Assembly: GCA_024405585.1 (NCBI GenBank)
Contig: JAKSOM010000059.1
Coordinates: 1 to 5,875, forward strand
Direction: 5' to 3'
Source: Acidaminococcaceae bacterium
GTDB taxonomy: Bacteria > Bacillota > Negativicutes > Acidaminococcales > Acidaminococcaceae
Length of the DNA stretch: 5,875 bases
The position numbers and the translations under genes were made by a program. The notes beneath the pieces were generated by a model, which saw nothing but the letters and a program-made list of their open reading frames with translations, searched no databases and had not been told where the DNA came from. Of this stretch, positions 5,351-5,875 are shown piece after piece; position 1 is the stretch's first letter; each line of letters starts with the position of its first letter.

Positions 5351-5875
5351 ATGATTAGAGATGATATTCGTAATATTGCCATTATTGCCCATGTTGACCA
5401 CGGCAAGACCACATTGGTGGATGCTATGTTGAAGCCGAGCGGTATTTTCCGTGCCAATGAAAAGGTGGAAGACAGGGTGATGGATAGCAATGATTTGGAG
5501 AGGGAGCGGGGCATTACCATTCTTGCCAAGAATACGGCAGTTATGCACGGGAACACTAAAATTAATATTCTTGATACTCCCGGTCACGCCGATTTTGGTG
5601 GTGAGGTGGAGCGGGTGCTTACCATGGTGGACGGGGTGCTGCTTTTGGTCGATGCTTATGAAGGTCCCATGCCCCAGACCAAATATGTGTTGCGGAAGGC
5701 GTTGGAGCAACATCTGAAACCCATTGTCGTCATCAATAAAATTGATAGACCGGACCAAAGGGTGGAAGAGGTCATTGATGAGGTTTTGGATTTGTTCATT
5801 GAGTTGGAAGCGGATGAGGAACAGTTGGATTTCCCTGTGGTACTGGCTTCCGCCCGTAACGGTATTGCCAAGTTG
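5351..5875 (+). CDS. typA: Ribosome-associated GTPase TypA/BipA, 5' part
   Basis: The first 175 residues of a translational GTPase that is usually about 605-615 long; the frame runs open to the right edge. TypA/BipA binds the 70S ribosome in an EF-G-like way and aids ribosome assembly and growth under cold or other stress. The GTPase motifs are G1 AHVDHGKTT (13-21), switch I with RERGITI (51-57), G3 DTPGH (75-79), G4 NKID (129-132) and G5 SA (167-168). The runs RVMDSNDLE and ILAKNTA separate it from LepA and EF-G. The ATG at 5351 is supported by GGGAG (5335-5339), 11 nt upstream; the ATG at 5340 is out of frame. Pro29 sits where most TypA proteins I recall have Gln (QSG after the G1 helix). 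The 39-nt gap after the ligase has no visible promoter or terminator, so typA is likely co-transcribed with the ligases. Confidence 0.95.
   Translation, partial: MIRDDIRNIAIIAHVDHGKTTLVDAMLKPSGIFRANEKVEDRVMDSNDLERERGITILAKNTAVMHGNTKINILDTPGHADFGGEVERVLTMVDGVLLLVDAYEGPMPQTKYVLRKALEQHLKPIVVINKIDRPDQRVEEVIDEVLDLFIELEADEEQLDFPVVLASARNGIAKL

Noticed and set aside
5490..5717. Open frame overlapping typA in another frame.
   Set aside because: It is a shadow of the well-supported typA gene and has no ribosome site or recognisable protein features.
1..5875. Mobile element, defence system, CRISPR array or RNA gene.
   Set aside because: I saw no transposase, integrase, toxin or nuclease gene, no regularly spaced repeats and no tRNA or rRNA-like segments; the gene content is housekeeping metabolism and translation.

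Overview
The window (about 46% GC by eye) reads as chromosomal DNA of a low-to-mid GC Bacillota bacterium. Evidence: a DUF299/YqfL-type PPDK regulator, a PyrE with a Cys-Pro-Leu-Cys tail, a consensus sigma-A promoter, AGGAG-type ribosome sites, a TTG start and a TypA matching Bacillota versions. Clostridia or Negativicutes is my best guess, but genus cannot be read from this sequence. All genes are on the + strand and tightly packed.

Left block (1-2186): the 3' part of a PPDK/PEP-synthase regulatory protein gene (yqfL family), then pyrE after a 12-nt gap, then a shortened recQ-family helicase gene whose TTG start directly follows the pyrE stop. This looks like one transcription unit entering from the left. 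The RecQ protein keeps all helicase motifs but ends where the zinc-binding domain should begin. It also has altered residues in the loop that couples DNA binding to ATP hydrolysis, so it is either decaying or a minimal specialised form.

Break (2187-2311): a very AT-rich 125-bp gap with a near-perfect sigma-A promoter (TTGACT, 17 bp, TATAAT) that should start a new transcript about 25 nt before the next gene. I see no GC-rich terminator hairpin for the left block.

Right block (2312-5875): two tandem, colinear acyl-CoA synthetase genes (494 and 497 residues, about 80% identical by hand count, offset exactly 1515 bp with no indel over the shared length), then the first 175 codons of typA (bipA). 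The ligase pair is a mosaic: some stretches are about 95% identical even in DNA, and others are strongly diverged, including part of the likely acyl-binding region. This suggests duplication with pocket divergence and later conversion between copies. The pair probably activates free carboxylic acids to CoA thioesters. TypA is a ribosome-associated stress GTPase with no known direct link to that reaction, so its co-location may only be shared transcription.

I found no RNA genes, CRISPR arrays, insertion sequences or phage genes. Most of the window is ordinary housekeeping. The parts worth a second look are the ligase pair and the shortened RecQ.
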